Part shown: piece by piece, positions 23,700 through 35,649 of the stretch
Numbering within the stretch: position 1 is the stretch's first letter
Layout: each line of letters opens with the position of its first letter
Assembly: GCA_037951105.1 (NCBI GenBank)
Contig: JBAMJV010008013.1
Span: 57,580 to 121,579, forward strand
Length of the DNA stretch: 64,000 bases
Source of the DNA: Echinarachnius parma
Taxonomy: Eukaryota > Echinodermata > Echinoidea > Clypeasteroida > Echinarachniidae
Direction of reading: 5' to 3'
Position numbers and translations under genes: made by a program
The notes under the pieces: model-generated
Told to the model about the DNA's origin: nothing
Seen by the model: only the letters and a program-made list of their open reading frames with translations
The model's database searches: none

Positions 23700-24052
23700 C
23701 AGTGGCGTACCCATGATTTGTTTATAGGGGGGGGAGGGGTTTCTTCAGAAACAAATTCTGTCAGCGGGGGCGGGGGGGGGGGGGCTAGTCGTAGAAATTT
23801 GTTATAGTCCAGACGAACAATTTTCGATATTTTGGAGGCCGAGACCACGGTTTTTGGCACTTTTCGAGGCCGAGCGCATCAAAAATTACGGTCGAGACCG
23901 CACAAATTTGGTCTCGAGACCAGTTCAAATTTGAAAAGGGGGAGGAGGGGGGGGGGGGGGGGTTCAAACACCCAAAACAGTAATTGTTTGGTCAAAGGAG
24001 GAGGGGTTTGAACCCCCCAACACCCCCCCCCCCCCCCCTTGGTACGCCTCTG
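23700..24052. mobile_element. hAT-type MITE with exact 8-bp target duplication
   Basis: Ends CAGTGGCGTACCCATG and the inverse of CAGAGGCGTACCAAGG, flanked by ATGGAGAA at 23692-23699 and 24053-24060. The paralogous segment at 21704-21720 has the site once (CTGATGGAGAAATAATG). Both 8-bp duplication and CAG...CTG ends are hallmarks of hAT transposons. The interior has long G and C homopolymers and CTCGAGACC-like motifs; no coding capacity. Confidence 0.92.
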
Positions 24053-24104
24053 ATGGAGAAAGAATGTAAACTCATTACAATGTTGATAGTACACATTAAA
24101 TTAA

Positions 24105-24873
24105 CCCTAAAAAGGCCGGGCTATTTGAGGTCTTCCTACGGCCGGGGGGGGGGGGGGGGGGGGGGGGGGGCATTATGGCCCCCTTAAGATCTCGGCTGCG
24201 GAGCGGCCGATCGCCGTGAAATTGTGAACGAATGATAAGTGAAGTGTTTAGAATACAATGGTAATGTAATTTTTTTGAAAAATTCATTAGTTTGCATATT
24301 TATGGTAACTTATGCAAATAACGTCATAAAATTCATATTTTTACCCATAAATCATATATTCTTCATATTCAAACTGTGGTGTTCACTACATATATTATTT
24401 AGAACATTTGGAATAATAATACGACAAAAACAAATTGGAAGAGCCAGGTTCTTCCTGATGTTATCTATTGTGTTTATAATTTCTTATGTATTTCTTTGTT
24501 TTTGTTTTACTTATGTATTTTATTGTTTTTGTTGTTAATTTAATTTCTGACTAAAATTCAACTATTTTTAACCCCAAAACAAACATATAAAATGTAAACA
24601 AGACCAAATAATCAATGATATACCTCCTTTCACGAAAACTGATATTTCCATATGTTTTGTACACAAATCACGAAAATTGAACGATTTTCGGGCTGACATG
24701 GATAGACAAAAGGTCACGTGCCTTCGTAACGGTAGGTCTGATTTAAAAAAAATAATAATAATAATTTGCAAGACCCAAAAAAGTCACCAAGCAGCCACGC
24801 GTCATCTTATCGCGTTTTGGAGCAATACAAAAAATCGCGGAGGCGGGCCATTATGTACCCGGTATTATTAGGG
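24105..24873 (+). mobile_element. TTAA-flanked element, family Y, intact copy
   Basis: 769 bp between TTAA at 24101-24104 and 24874-24877. Ends CCCTAAAAAGGCCGGGC and the inverse of CCCTAATAATACCGGG. The paralogous empty site is at about 21750 (TACTAATAAGGCACCACAT). Carries a run of 27 G at 24144-24170. PiggyBac-like by termini and target; non-autonomous. Confidence 0.9.
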
Positions 24874-25094
24874 TTAAGGCACCACATACATGATTGTCTT
24901 GTCAGATGGAGAAATTTGCTGGTTAGCCAGCACTTATAGCAATATCACTAGAAAGTATAAAGTGTTTTACTTGGTCTACGAGCAGCACTCCATGGATGTA
25001 GACTATGGTTTGAACAAAAATGTAATGGTTTACACAAACCTCCATTGTGAATCTGGGCCGAACTGTCTATGGGAACCACTTAGCTTGACTAAGT

Positions 25095-25706
25095 GCAATC
25101 GCCGTGACAATTTGCATGCATGTCAAGTGAAGTGTACAGAATACTTTGTTAATTTAAATTTTGACTTCAATTTCATTTTACCTGTTAATATATTCATGGT
25201 AATTTACGCAAATAGGGTCATAAAAGGCATAATTTATGTTTACCCCAAAATTATCTATTTCTCATAATTAAATATTATTTTCACTACATGTATTCTTTAA
25301 ACCAATTTGAATAATACTACAACACAAACAATTGGAAGAGCCTGGTTATTAGTATGTTTTCTATTGTTTGGATAATTTATTATGTATTTTATTGTTTGTT
25401 TTACTTTATTGTATTTACAACTGTAAATGCCCCCCTGAACAAACACCTAAAATGTAAAGAAGACTGAATAACCTATGCTTAATCTCTTTTTAGTAAATCT
25501 GATATTTTCATATGTTTTGAACACAAATCTCGAAAGTGAGCGATTTTAGGGCTGACATGCAAAAACAAAATGTCACGTGACTTCCGAAATTTTATTTTAA
25601 AAGATGCACAAGACTCGAAAAAAAGGGTCACCTAGTGACGGGCCCTAACATTTAAGCGTCAGAAAAATCGCGATGTGGGCAATAGTGCTCCCCGGCCTTA
25701 TTAGGG
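25095..25706 (+). mobile_element. 5'-truncated family Y copy (second)
   Basis: Begins at GCAATCGCCGTGACAATTTG and ends CCTTATTAGGG. It shares its truncation point with the copy at 21972, so the truncation preceded the segmental duplication. Confidence 0.6.
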
Positions 25707-26048
25707 TTTATGTTGTGGTTGTCATGGTCGTGTTTTTCTGTGTCACGCCGAATCATTGGATACATATTTTTTTTAGGCAAATATTTCTAAAAATGAAATA
25801 AACAAGAAAATGCATTGGTATTGTTAATGTACTGTGTCTTTACCGGGCTTTATAGAATATTACTATGTGCCACATAGTTCTAGGTTATCATGGTTATGAA
25901 TAAGCTGTGCGGGGAAAACCCACACTTATATATTGTGACTGACAGAAAGAAAGAAAACCCCGCCATACATGCATTATTGATTTATCAAATATCAAAGTCT
26001 AAATCAACTGACTGCACTGCTGCATTATGACAGCGTTATTATACAGCT

Positions 26049-26610
26049 ATATAATATGATGACGTCATAATGAAGGTAAATTGAGCATTCCCATTGGTTG
26101 ATTACCGATGCTTAATCCGGTATAATCAATGGTAAAGTTATAATACATATGTATTATAACTTTTCAGTATGTACAAACTGACCATAGAGAGCCAAACGAG
26201 CTGCGCAGGGGATTGCCTTGGAGTGCGTAATGTGCTCTTGTGCGCTTGTTCTTGAATGGGGAAAATGCGCAGAGCGCGCAATTATTTCTAATACGCGCTG
26301 GCACTTAACACAGTACGCAGGGCCGACAATGGCTGGAGAGAGTGCACTCACAATTTGAGCAAGGTCAATTTGGGTTTATCAACATGATAACCATATCAGT
26401 TCCTCAAAATAATCATATTATATAACAAATAGTACATGCTTCTTGTCGTTAAATATTCCACAATAGACACCTCTACATTTTTAATTTCTCTCGTGCGATT
26501 ATATTGCACTCGGCCTGCGGCCTCGATGCAATATAATCGCTCTCGAGAAATTAAAAATGTATCGTTGTCTATTCTGGTATATTCAACTCCAAACCATGCA
26601 CTATTTGTAT
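26049..26610. mobile_element. ~560-bp insertion with internal hairpins, class unknown
   Basis: The segment at 22928 reads CAGCTATAATCATGTATG, whereas here CAGCTATA and AATCATGTATG are separated by about 560 bp. The insertion holds an almost perfect palindrome (26455-26582, arms CATTTTTAATTTCTC and inverse, inner arms GCGATTATATTGCA) and a smaller one at 26136-26163 around ACATATGT. No clear terminal inverted repeats. Confidence 0.6.
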
Positions 26611-26993
26611 AATAATCATGTATGTAGTACAGCATGCAGATACAGCAGCCGATACAATTTGACTCGCTGAACAAGTATTGCGATAAAGTTATGTATATTC
26701 TGGGAAATGTTACTACATAAACTGCACTAGTATTGTTCAGTTTTTGTTTCGTTATTTTCATCATTTATACGAACCGAACGCATGTAACATGAATAATATT
26801 TAGCCACCATGATTACATGGATATGAGTACAAACTGATACAATAGTTATGTCTATAATATTAGTGTATTAATATGAGCAATGAAAAAAGGAAATTTTCTG
26901 TGTTCATTTTAATCTAAATGTAATTTATTTCTGGTCAGTCCCTCAATTATTTATTAAAATTATGATGTCATAAAGAAATGAGATTATTATATG

Positions 26994-27366
26994 GTCAAAC
27001 TGAATTTTAGTAACCAAAACCTGCATCATTACATTACAAACTAATAGTTATAACTCGAAAGGAATACAACATTACAAATCACTTAGTAAAGGTCCTGTTA
27101 TCATTTTTTTTAAAGGCATGTGATGTTTTGTTGAAAAGGTGATTAGATAGATAGATAATCAACAACTATCTAAATACATATTTTGTGACTTTTTGAAAAG
27201 AGGAAGCATTTTCTAAAAATGTTAACGGCTGTTCAAAATTATCGAATAAGTGTGGGGCCCCACATTTATTATAAATGGCTATGTTTATGGATATTTCAGC
27301 CGTTTCTCAACCGATTTTGATCAAATAATTTCTCCTATCATTAAAATATTATGCTCTTTCAAATTT
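26994..27366 (-). mobile_element. Family X fragment
   Basis: Interior of family X (AGTAACCAAAACCTGCATC, GTGGGGCCCCAC, ATGCTCTTTCAAATTTTAG) without either terminus. Both ends run into the segmental-duplication sequence. Confidence 0.6.
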
Positions 27367-27783
27367 TAGCATGTTTGATAATAATTATATTATTTCAAAC
27401 GTAGGGAAACTGATCAAGTAAGTTACAATAATTGGACACTTACTACAATTGAAGGAGCTTTATGAAACTTGGCCCAGAAATGTATAACGTAAACGCAAAT
27501 GAGAAGGAAAAAGTCATTGGCACAATTCCAGTGACTTTTAGGCATCTAAACTAATGTCGCTATTCTGAAAGCTATAATATTGCATTATAAAAAAACAACA
27601 TGAGTTTAGCTAAAATTTCTTGTTGCTGTATAATTGTTATCAAAGAACATTCGAAAAAAGAGACAAGGCACTCGTGTTAATATTTTCTTACAAAATATGC
27701 AAAACTCGTGATAAAGTGGGCGTTCGTTTAGGTATTAATTCGTTTTGTAAACAAGAAAATAATGAATTATTATAGAAGCAAGT

Positions 27784-28085
27784 TTAAAGGTGAGTTGAGT
27801 ATTGGTAATTTCCAAAGTGCCCCCCCCCCCCCTCCCCAAATAAATTGTAACGAATTTGGCTGATTTTTGTTTTCCCTCCATTCCGCATTAGGAGGACCTA
27901 GTTTTCTAGAGTTAATCTGTCACTTGAGTTGTAACGGCTCTCTTTGAATGATAACAGGGGTTTTACTTTGTCGTTTGTAATTGTGTATACTTTTCAAAAA
28001 TGGTGAAGTTATAACTATTAGTTTGTACCGTAATCATGCAGGTTTCGGTCACTAAAGTTAAGTTTGACCATTAAGTTTGACGCAA
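27784..28085. mobile_element. Family X fragment, degenerate
   Basis: Starts near TTTAAAGGTGAGTTGAGTA and holds GTAACGGCTCTCTTTGAATG and CATGCAGGTTTCGGT from the X interior. The right terminus is lost. Confidence 0.5.
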
Positions 28086-28105
28086 CGTTATCTTTAGACA
28101 TGTAA

Positions 28106-30012
28106 TACAGTCAAACCTATACTAGTGACCACCTTCGAATAAAGACCACCTGTAAAAAAACAGTTGACTTCATTCAATGTAGTTTACATGTAATGAACCT
28201 GTGTATAGAGACCCATTAATATTGACTCCCTTGAATGCAGTTTACATGAAATGAACCCGTCTATAGAGACCACTAATCTTGACTCCCATGAATGCAGTTT
28301 ACATGTTATTTGACCTGTCTATAGAGACCACTAATCTTGACTCCCTTGAATGCAGTTTACATGTAATGAATCTGTCTATAGAGACCACTAATCCTGACTC
28401 CCTTGAATGCAGTTTACATGTAAATGAACCTGTCTAAAGAGACCACTACTCTTGACTTCCTTCAATCCAGTTTACATGTAAATGAACCTGTCTGTAGAGA
28501 CCACTAATCTTGACTCCCTTGAATGCAGTTTACATGTAAATGAACCTGTCTATAGAGACCACTACTCTTGACTCCCTTCAATGAAGTTTACATGTAAATG
28601 AACCTATCTATAGAGACCACTAATCTTGACTCCCTTGAATGCAGTTTACATGTCATGAACCTGTCTATAGAGACAACTAATCTTGACTTCCTTCAATGAA
28701 GTTTACATGTAAATGAACCTGTCTATAGAGACCACTAATCTTGACTCCCTTGGATGCAGTTTACATGTAAATGAACCTGTCTATAGAGACCACTAATCTT
28801 GACTTCCTTCAATCCAGTTTACATGTAAATGAACCTGTCTATAGAGACCACTAATCCTGACTCCCTTGGATGCAGTTTACATGTAAATGAACCTGTCTAT
28901 ATAGACCACTAATCCTGACTCCCTTGGATGCAGTTTACATGTAAATGAACCTGTCTATAGAGACCACTAATCTTGACTCCCTTGGATGCAGTTTACATGT
29001 AAATGAACCTGTCTATAGAGACCACTAATCTTGACTCCCTTGGATGCAGTTTACATGTAAATGAACCTGTCTATAGAGACCACTAATCTTGACTCCCTTG
29101 GATGCAGTTTACATGTAAATGAACCTGTCTATATAGACCACTAATCTTGACTCCCTTGAATGTAGTTTACATGTAAATGAACCTGTCTAAAGAGACCACT
29201 ACTCTTGACTCCCTTGAATGTAGTTTACATGTAAATGAACCTGTCTGTAGAGACCACTAATCTTGACTCCCTTGAATGCAGTTTACATGTAAATGAACCT
29301 GTCTATAGAGACCACTACTCTTGACTCCCTTCAATGAAGTTTACATGTAAATGAACCTGTCTATAGAGACCACTAATCTTGACTCCCTTGAATGCAGTTT
29401 ACATGTCATGAACCTGTCTATAGAGACAACTAATCTTGACTTCCTTCAATGAAGTTTACATGTAAATGAACCTGTCTATAGAGACCACTAATCTTGACTC
29501 CCTTCAATGAAGTTTACATGTAAATGAACCTGTCTATATAGACCACTTATCTTGACTCCCTTGAATGAAGTTTACATGTCATGAACCTGTCTATAGAGAC
29601 CACTCATCTTGACTCCCTTCAATGCAGTTTACATGTAAATGAACCTGTCTATAGAGACCACTAATCTTGACTCCCTTGAATGCAGTTTACATGTAAATGA
29701 ACCTGTCTATAAAGACCACTAATCTTGACTCCCTTAAATGAAGTTTACATGTAAATGAACCTGTCTATAGAGACCACTAATCTTGACTCCCTTGAATGCA
29801 GTTTACATGTCATGAACCTGTCTATGGAGACCACTAATCTTGACTCCCTTCAATGAAGTTTACATGTAAATGAACCTGTCTATAGAGACCACTAATCTTG
29901 ACTCCCAGTTGACTTGCAGTTTACATCTAAATGAGCCTGTCTAGAGAGATTACCTGTGGATAAAGATCACATATCCTTAATACCCTTGAATGATCTTTAT
30001 ATACAGGTTTGG
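28106..30012 (+). repeat. ~58-bp minisatellite with 753-bp higher-order repeat
   Basis: About 30 copies of a unit containing TGTCTATAGAGACCACTAAT, CTTGACTCCCTTGAATGCAG and TTTACATGTAAATGAACC. Rare variants (TGTCTAAAGA at 28431 and 29184; CATGTCATGAACC at 28649 and 29402) recur at exactly 753 bp, showing a block duplication of about 13 units. Flanks ACAGTCAAACCTATAC and ATACAGGTTTGG are divergent half-units. Confidence 0.92.
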
Positions 30013-30439
30013 TCGCAATAGGAAATAATACTTTTGACTTGTATGTATAAGAAAGTAAAATTAATATTTTGTAATAATACGATTATCGGTGTAAGTGGAA
30101 CAAGTGTATCCATGACCAATATTCATGAATCAAATATTACACAGAAAAGAGCCCTGAATGTTACAAAACAGGAATACAAATCATAATACGAAAAGAGTAT
30201 TGTTAGGGTACCTAATTCACATGTTTTCCCCTATACAACATATACAGTTTTAACATTTCTATCCTGCATTCATTCAGCATGTTATGTATATTATATGAGG
30301 TTAGCGACTGTTAGTTCATGTAATAAGAAGCCAACTCATCGAGTTGCTAACTTGAATTTAAGTAGGAGAATCTAAAAAATAAAATGCTTATTTGCGCTAT
30401 AAAATTATTTATAATTTTCCCAAACCCTAATAAAAACAT
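30013..30439. other. Unassigned AT-rich sequence
   Basis: No coding signal, bounded repeat or RNA gene seen. Confidence 0.3.
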
Positions 30440-31148
30440 TAGTATACAACTAACGAATGGGCTTCTTTTGATAGTCAAATCTATTACCGAGGTGGGCTCA
30501 AAATGATTATTACCCGAAGCGTAGCTGAGGGTAATAGTCATTTTGAGCCCACCGAGGTAATAGATTGCCTATCACAATCAAGCACATTCGTTAGTTGTTT
30601 TATATCACTCATCAATATCAGTGATTGTGTTCAGCTTATAGCAAAATAAGTGAAAATCTCTTGAATATTTCATAAAATCGCTTGTAAATTTTGATATAAA
30701 AATCAATCGACATTAATGAAGCCAGTATGATCCTCCAGAACCACACGGCGCATCTAATACGCTTAAAGTCATTGTTATTTTGCGCATACAATCTCAAAGA
30801 CGCAAAACTGAGTGCGCACCAACGCGCTGGCAGTTGCGCACATACGCGATGAATGCGTGCTAGCGCTCCCACGGATGTGCTTATTGGCTGTCTTGGCGTT
30901 CTTCTTCCTAGGTGAATAGTTTTTACCAACAAGGGCAATCACGTGACTAGAACGTGTGCGCCATAGAGTACTGCACAAATTTGATCGCGTGTGCATTTTG
31001 CTTAAACACATGATCTATGGAACGAGCGCGTAACGAACTTTTAGAGTTAATTTTTTTACTAACGCCCCGGTCACGTTATTTTGCGAGTTGTCCAAAACTA
31101 TCGTTTGTCAAATTCAATGGTAAAACGATCTCATGAGGGATATAATTG
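30440..31148 (-). repeat. Dispersed repeat R with terminal hairpin, copy 2
   Basis: The reverse-orientation partner of 1357-2068. The hairpin here is at 30446-30598 and begins ACAACTAACGAATGGGCTTC. Both ends run out of homology at the same place as copy 1, so about 705 bp is the natural element length. Confidence 0.7.
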
Positions 31149-32423
31149 ATGTTAAAGTAAAGAGCAAGTATCAGGGTAAGGTTTTAGGTTTTTAGAACAT
31201 GTAGAAAGTATTAGATTATTTTTACCCTCAAATTGGCAATTGCATGACGCCATATTTTGTCTCTTTCAATTGCTTCAACAATCGTTCGATTTTGGTATTT
31301 TTAGGGAAAATACTGCAACTAATATATATCCTAAATCATGTTTTAGAAAATATCTTACTAATTAGGTCCTGTTTTTGAAGTTTTCATCTCCACACTCGTT
31401 TTTCTGTTCAAATTAGGGGCATTTTAGCATTTCACCACTCTAATTCGCACGTCATATTATCACAATAGGCTCATATAAACGATATGAACAAGTTTTTACG
31501 ATGGAATAATCCTTTTAAAACGGAGAAGATCAGTTAGTATAATCGTAAAATCAAATGACGTCGCGAATGAAAACAATATACAGTATATCAACATATCGAT
31601 AGGCAAATCATTGGCTTAGGGTCAGGGACATACTCGTGCATACATTCGTACGTTCATGTACGTCATGTATCATATTTTATTCAACAGTGGCGCGCGTATA
31701 ACGGCGTATCAATGTATGATAATGAACGCAATTAATAACTCATTCAAATAACTCATTCGCAATTAAATCTCTTCAAATATCTATAACTAGTAATAAAATC
31801 TTTATGTTTGATCAATATCAATACTCACTCTATTTAATAGCAGTTGCCAACGAGAATAAGACAGGTATATGGGTCATTTGTCAGCTTTATTGGTTCATAA
31901 GTTGACATTTTGTCCCCGTAACCTGGTAAGAGGAAGAGCGGAAATAATACACAATCCAATGTGTGGCTAGCAAGTGTCAACTTCCAACAGTACACAAGCA
32001 CGTAAAGGCAGATAACAAATCACACTAATTCGAGCCAATTTCAACCCCAAATCACCAACATATCCGGGCAAAGATGAGAAAATCATAAAATCACCACATT
32101 TTAGTTTGATGACATGCTTGATTTATGTCCATTACCGCGCCCCCGACACACCGCGTTTCCGATATTGGTAAGCGAGATTACCATGATTCCGATCCGGTGC
32201 GATGACGGATTTTATTGGGCCGCGGCTTCGCGTTCCGGGCAGTGCAATTTAGGTGGATATTTGTTGTGGTCGCTAACTTCAATTTCCATGTACGTTTAGC
32301 CACCGACTCTAACCATGGCCGCCAAATCCAATATGTCCACCATACTATGGGTACGTGGATAGGGTTAGGGTTATTCTGGTTCGAAGCCATATTTGGGGGA
32401 ATTGACGTTAGCAACCAAACATA
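31149..32423. other. Unassigned sequence
   Basis: No gene, RNA or bounded repeat supported. Short frames at 32114-32492 on both strands show no protein-like composition. Confidence 0.3.
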
Positions 32424-32761
32424 ATGGGTGGATTTCACAAAGGAGGTTTGTAGTAGGTTTGTACAAAGTAGGGTTTTTTTCATGGTGTACATCTATGGAG
32501 CGCCATTTTGTAAACTAATAGAGAAAGAATGTAAACTCTTTACTCGTTAACGATGTTGATGGTACATGTTTACTAAATGAACCAAATAAATGTTTATCTT
32601 CTCACATGGTGAAATTTGGTGGTTAGCAAGCTCTTACAGTCATATCATGATACATTATGAATCGTTTGACTTGTATACAAGAAGCACTCCGTAGATGTAG
32701 ACGATGGTTTGTCCATGGTTTGTACAAACCTCCTACAAACCTCCTTTGTGAATCCGGGCCA
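32424..32761. mobile_element. Short inverted-repeat element (MITE)
   Basis: Ends GGATTTCACAAAGGAGGTTT and the inverse of GGATTCACAAAGGAGGTTTG, with an adjoining GGGT versus GGCCC. A diverged relative in the segmental duplication (about 21640-21950) retains TGTGAATCTGGGCC. Non-coding. Confidence 0.6.
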
Positions 32762-33301
32762 ATGTATCGGCACCTCGGAATCTGTGAAATTTGGTTCGTG
32801 CGGACTAGACTATCCCCGCGGTCGGATAAGATCCGTCCTTATGCCGACCGGCAGACTAATTATACTAGACAATTTTGTCCGCAAACGGAATTCGACTCGT
32901 CATTTCCAAATTTTCTGTACAATAATAACGTTAAAATGTTCAGTATAAACAAAGTTTGCAATACAATAGCGTAAACAAAATAGCGTAAAATGTGATATAT
33001 GAAGAGGGTTAGGAAAAAAATCAGATAAGTAGCCTACTTGTTTTACTTGTTTTTTATTTGACTTATACGGAAACGTTATATTTCAAAATAGACAAAAAAC
33101 CTACAACTTTTCCCAAAGTTAGCATGCTTTTTATCTGACTATAGACATTGACCGAATATGAGATTTTTTTCCGATTTGTATATGATTTGTTTTTAATTAC
33201 GATTTTAGTTTGCCCGAATAAGAATTGCTTTAGCCTAAATGTTGAGTGCATTTGCAAAACTCAAAGAGGGCTGCATTTTAATTTAAAAAAAGTAAATGCA
33301 C

Positions 33302-33503
33302 TAAGGCGTTTTGTCATTAAGAACAACCGCGTCTTTCCCTGGCTTTCACAAAGTCCCGCTTTTCTGCTAAAAGGAGGAATTACGCGGGCCAGGAAACTGA
33401 GAGCATGAATGGTGCGTTTTTTTTTTGAAAAGGTACGACATCAGCGAGGCAGCGAGTGATAACAATAAACCGGATTTCGGAGTTCTTAATGACAAAACGC
33501 CTA
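33302..33503. mobile_element. 202-bp inverted-repeat element
   Basis: Terminal inverted repeats TAAGGCGTTTTGTCATTAAG and CTTAATGACAAAACGCCTAA match over about 23 bp. The ends read TAAGG and CCTAA, compatible with a TA target. Interior non-coding. Confidence 0.75.
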
Positions 33504-34440
33504 ATTTGAGTCCCCTAACCGTAATCCTATAGGTGTATCTACACTATTGGGGAAAATATGTTGTTGTTTTACTTTGCATTATCATCAGTAAATTGATCAT
33601 CATATGAAAGCCTGTTTATTTGTTTGTAATTATGCATCATCTGCCATTAGTTTGCTATCGGAGTGTGTGCAGCATAAACCGGGCCATGGGGCGCATTAGT
33701 GAAATTCATACCGTATTCATGGCTCCTAATATCATTCCATTTTGCATTATTGGAAAGCTTGTTGATTTATCTTTAATAATTATGATATATCATTTATAAT
33801 GATTATGCTACCGCTATGTGTGAAACACATGCAGGAACAAAAATGTCGAACGTAATGTGCAGGAGGTGCACTAAATATGACTTATTTCTGTGTGACAAAA
33901 CCACGACGTTGACATTATAGCGCCCTCTCTAGCCGTGTGGTCATGCTCTACATGCTGACCGTGACGAAGAGCAAAACCATGCATTTTGAGCCCCATAATT
34001 CAGCAATTTACTGCACACGTCCAAATCGCATAACCATTGCGCTAACAAAAACAAGTTATAATGATTATGTAAACAAAAGTATTAAGATATCTCCATAAAA
34101 TGTTGATGCAACGCCCAACGTTACCAACGTTACTTAAACAAATGCAGTGTTGTATAATCATAGACGGAGGAGGTGGGCAGGGGCTGGGGGCTGCATGACA
34201 ACAAATTAAAAATGTAAGAGACAAAGAAGAACGTCGTAATGCCCAATGCCAAAACGGGCCAAGCTCTACAGGTAGAGCTAACAAACTGGCGAATGGTCAT
34301 CCTTCTGGTGCCGAGCCAAAGTATGTATTTGCACATGTAACATGTATAATGTAAGACCACTGAGGTTAGAATAAGACCTAGACACCCTCCTTGAAGAAAT
34401 AGAGAATGTGAAGTGGAACATAAACGGGCACAAAGAAACA
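33504..34440. other. Unassigned sequence
   Basis: A few short frames without protein-like features. Nothing else seen. Confidence 0.3.
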
Positions 34441-34599
34441 TGACTACTACCGAAACTCATTGGCCCGAATTCTCATCAATGGCCCAACTTGTGCCCGGCC
34501 AAAGAAAAACAGAGACTACGGGTAACCAGTTAAACCATTTTGCACCTGCATACCTATTGTGTTGTCGCTATTGGTCACCGGAGATATCCCCCCCCCCCC

Positions 34600-34930
34600 C
34601 TTGACCATCAAATGGCTGTTTTACAACTTTACAACTTGTAGCTGGTCTCAAGCCCACATTTTAGTGGTCTCGACTATCAGTACCAATGGTCTCGGCTCGA
34701 AAATGTTGAACGATCCTGGTCTTGGCCTCGAAACTTGTGAAGAATTCTGGCTTCGGCCTCGAAAATTTTCGAAGTTCTCCGTCTCGGCTTCGAAAACTTT
34801 CTACGGACACCCCCACTCACGCGATTCTAACAATCGGCTTGGTCTCGGCCTCGAAATTGTTTGACTGGCCCTGGCCTTGGTCTCGAAAGCTTTGAAGTTA
34901 CTCGGTTTCGGCTTTGAAAATTTTCATGGA
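34600..34930. repeat. GGTCTCGGCCTCGAAA short-period repeat
   Basis: Repeats of about 30 bp built on GGTCTCGGCCTCGAAAATTT. The same motif recurs at 23820-23935, 40640-40720 and 44750-45045, usually beside G or C homopolymers and hAT-like ends, so it is probably the shared interior of one hAT-type family. Confidence 0.65.
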
Positions 34931-35649
34931 GATTTTATGTTCTTGATACAAAATTTATGAAGATTCTTAAATTCTTGGCTTTTTTGCTTTTGAATATATT
35001 GTATTCCAATGCTACAAATGGCTTTCCATAATAGTAAGGTCCAACTTAGAGTTAAGTTCAACTACCCCGTCACATATTGGACGGGGCAGATTTCAAACGG
35101 AACAAAACGCTCGACTCCCTGGCGGATTTGAAATTCGGCGATTCTCTGGCGATCTATAAATTATGCCGGGGTCCGTTGCATTTGTGACGCAGGCTTTAGC
35201 GCGATGCGTCGCATGACAAAACAGGCCCAAAATAAATGTTCGGATTAAAAAAGGCACTGCATCGGTTGAGGCTTTGTAGTTCTCATGAAGAGAATTAACA
35301 GCGCCATCACTCATTTGGCGGGTAACTCTTACCATTATTTCCGGTGGAGCTAGCTAAGCCACACCTCCGGGATGTTAACAGACGCCACACCAGCAACCAA
35401 TCATCTTGCAATGAGGGATTAGATTTCTATTGTTTTTTTCTCTAATTATTGGGGAGGGCACGAGCACCCCCCCCCCCCCCCCCTCCGTCGCTACGCCATT
35501 GAATAATACATACGCTCTATATACATGTAGTTTATGTTTTATGAACATTTTTTCTCCCATTTGTATGTTTAGGTTTTGCATTGTATAATCATATGTTTTG
35601 CTAATACAATTTCGACAACACTTCTCACATGCTTTATAATTTAGTTTGA

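Larger units (their letters stand above)
20578..26800 (+). repeat. Segmental tandem duplication block (three copies)
   Basis: The landmark AAGCTGTGYGGGGAAAACCC followed by TTATTGATTTATCAAA and CAGCCGATACAAT recurs at 20843, 22790 and 25902. Copy 2 is longer because a hAT element (23700-24052) and a Y element (24105-24873) inserted into it; copy 3 carries a further ~560-bp insertion at about 26049-26610. A smaller tandem duplication repeats AAGCTGTGTGGGGAAAACCC at 20580 and 20843. Nothing in the block encodes a convincing protein. Confidence 0.75.

Noticed and set aside
28106-30012. Second array with regular ~58-bp spacing, CRISPR-like
   Set aside because: The whole unit is conserved, with no repeat/spacer division; a minisatellite.
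32114-32974. Several 60-105-residue frames on both strands
   Set aside because: No domain, no splice signals, and partly inside a MITE with inverted ends.
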